A stretch of DNA of 62,602 bases from Cyanophora paradoxa (Eukaryota > Glaucocystophyceae > Cyanophorales > Cyanophoraceae). Positions 61,381 to 62,602 of this stretch are shown one piece after another (the stretch's first letter is position 1; each line of letters opens with the position of its first letter). Under the pieces are notes generated by a model. It did no database searches, was not told the DNA's origin, and saw only the letters and a program-made list of their open reading frames with translations. The position numbers and the translations under genes are program-made. The stretch spans positions 1 to 62,602 of the forward strand of contig QPMI01000541.1 in the NCBI GenBank assembly GCA_004431415.1, written 5' to 3'.

Positions 61381-62602
61381 TCAAAGAAAAACCTTTGAAA
61401 AGGCAAGTTTGAACTCAAATTGGGTATATATTTTCGGCGGAGGGAACTTCGTTCTTGCAAGCTCCGCCCCGCTCTCCAGGTCCCACACCCGCAGCGTCGT
61501 GTCCTCGCTCCCTGACACAGCGCGCTTCCCGTCCTGCGACCCGCCGATAGGCCCCCGAGGCCCCCGAGGTCAGCCTCGGGCCCCGGCCCCCGGCCCGCCC
61601 CCCGCGCACCGGCGAGATCGAAACCGAGCGGATCGCGTCCTCGTGACCCGCGAGGCACCGCAGCTCCGCCCCGCTCTCCAGGTCCCACAACCGCAGCGTC
61701 CTGTCGTGGCCCCCCGACACGGTGCGCTTGCCGTCCTGTGGTTTGCAGAAACCCCAAGGCTCCCAAGATCAGCCTCGGGCCCCGGGTTCCGGCCCCCCGG
61801 CCACCCCTCGCGCACCGGCAGGATCGCCAGCGAGAAGGCGAAATGCCCGTGGCCCGCGAGGCACCGCAGCTCCGCCCCGCTTTCCAGGTCCCACAACCGC
61901 ACCGTGTCGTCGTCGCTCCCCGACACGGCGCGCTTTCCGTCCTGCGGATTGCAGAGACCCAAGGCTCCCAAGATCAGTTTCGGGCCCCGGGTTCCGGCCC
62001 CTCCTTCGCGCACCGGCGAGATCGCAACCGAGTTGACCGGGCACTCGTGGCCCGTGAGGCGGCGCAGCTTCGCCCCACTCTCCAGGTCCCACAACCGCAG
62101 CTGCAGCGTGTTAGCCTCCCTCCCCGACACGGCGCGCTTCCCGTCCTGCGGCCCGCCGAGAGGCCCCCAAGGCCCCCGCAATCAGCATCCGGACACAAGC
62201 CCCGGCCGCACCCCCCGCGCACAGGCGAGAACGCCACCGAGATGACCCTGTCCTCATGACCCTCGAGGCACCGCAGCTCCGCCCCGCTCTCCAGGTCCCA
62301 CACCCGCAGCGTCGTGTCCTCGCCCCCAGACACGGCGCGCTTTCCGTCCTGCGGCCCGCCAAGAGGCCGCCGAGGCTCCCGCAATCAGCATCCGGACCCA
62401 AGCCCCGGCCGCAACCCCCGCGCACAGGCGAGATCGCCACCGAGATGACCCTGTCCTCATGACCCTCGAGGCACCGCAGCTCCGCCCCGCTCTCCAGGTC
62501 CCACACCCGCAGCGTCTTGTCCTCGCCCCCTGACACGGCGCGCTTCCCGTCCTGCGACCCGCCGAGAGGCTCCCGAGGCCCTTGCAATCAGCCTCGGGCC
62601 CC
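61381..62602 (-). CDS. WD40-repeat protein, 3' part (one repeat per exon)
   Basis: Six exons on the minus strand: 62551-62426, 62348-62223, 62145-62014, 61941-61816, 61735-61610 and 61533-61381. Five are 126 bp (132 in the third) and each encodes one repeat of the type DGKRAVSGGEDKTLRVWDLE then SGAELRCLEGHEDRVISVAI; the last is cut short after SGAEL and ends in a unique tail and TGA (61381-61383). Introns are 71-81 bp, start GTGCGC and are themselves near-copies. The gene enters from beyond the right window edge, so the N-terminus is unknown. WD40 propellers are protein-interaction scaffolds; near-identical repeats suggest ongoing unit exchange. Confidence 0.85.

Overview
The window is a piece of nuclear genome from a GC-rich, intron-bearing unicellular eukaryote, most likely an alga or other aquatic protist; I cannot name the species. 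The host parts (1-30625 and 58266-62602) hold genes cut into many small exons. The central block (30626-58265) is visibly AT-richer, has no introns, and is packed with short-spaced genes on both strands.

Host left part: a satellite array of ~477-bp units (1-5426); sparse sequence; a ~2-kb element with 19-bp perfect terminal inverted repeats (7424-9427); an unidentified multi-exon Cys-containing gene (10124-12166); a repeat-rich gap; a 5'-truncated inverted copy of an ABCG transporter gene (13637-15560, minus); an F-box/leucine-rich-repeat gene (15693-17850, minus); the full ABCG half-transporter with signal peptide and EGF-like N-terminus (18010-23303, plus); and a CUB-domain type I membrane receptor-like gene (about 24752-30626, plus). 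Host right part: an unidentified minus-strand gene and the 3' end of a WD40 gene in which each repeat is its own exon.

The centre is a 27.64-kb Polinton/polinton-like virus integrated as a provirus. It has ~1.35-kb terminal inverted repeats, an 85-bp palindrome at each tip, and a 6-bp target-site duplication (GGCTTG). It sits inside the TGA stop codon of the CUB receptor gene and rebuilds that stop with its own first base. Left-to-right it carries: a DUF5710-like small protein, two related minor-capsid-like proteins in divergent orientation, double-jelly-roll major capsid protein, A32-type packaging ATPase, several small proteins (one with an AT-hook), a primase/SF3 helicase, protein-primed family B DNA polymerase (split by one frameshift), RVE integrase, a patatin-like phospholipase fused to a discoidin domain, a long fibre gene built from phage-tail-fibre-type repeats, four related fibre-tip cassettes (two ending in C1q-like domains), and a fragmentary S-adenosylmethionine decarboxylase running into the right TIR. 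No Ulp1-type maturation protease was seen.

Replication and small accessory genes share an upstream motif, AAAAAWTGAC, close to the AAAATTGA early promoter of mimivirus-like giant viruses; structural genes instead have AT-rich boxes near the ATG. From about 49.9 kb to the right end the element is full of single-base frameshifts. The right TIR shows the same kind of one-base losses against the left TIR, so part of this apparent decay may be consensus error rather than biology.
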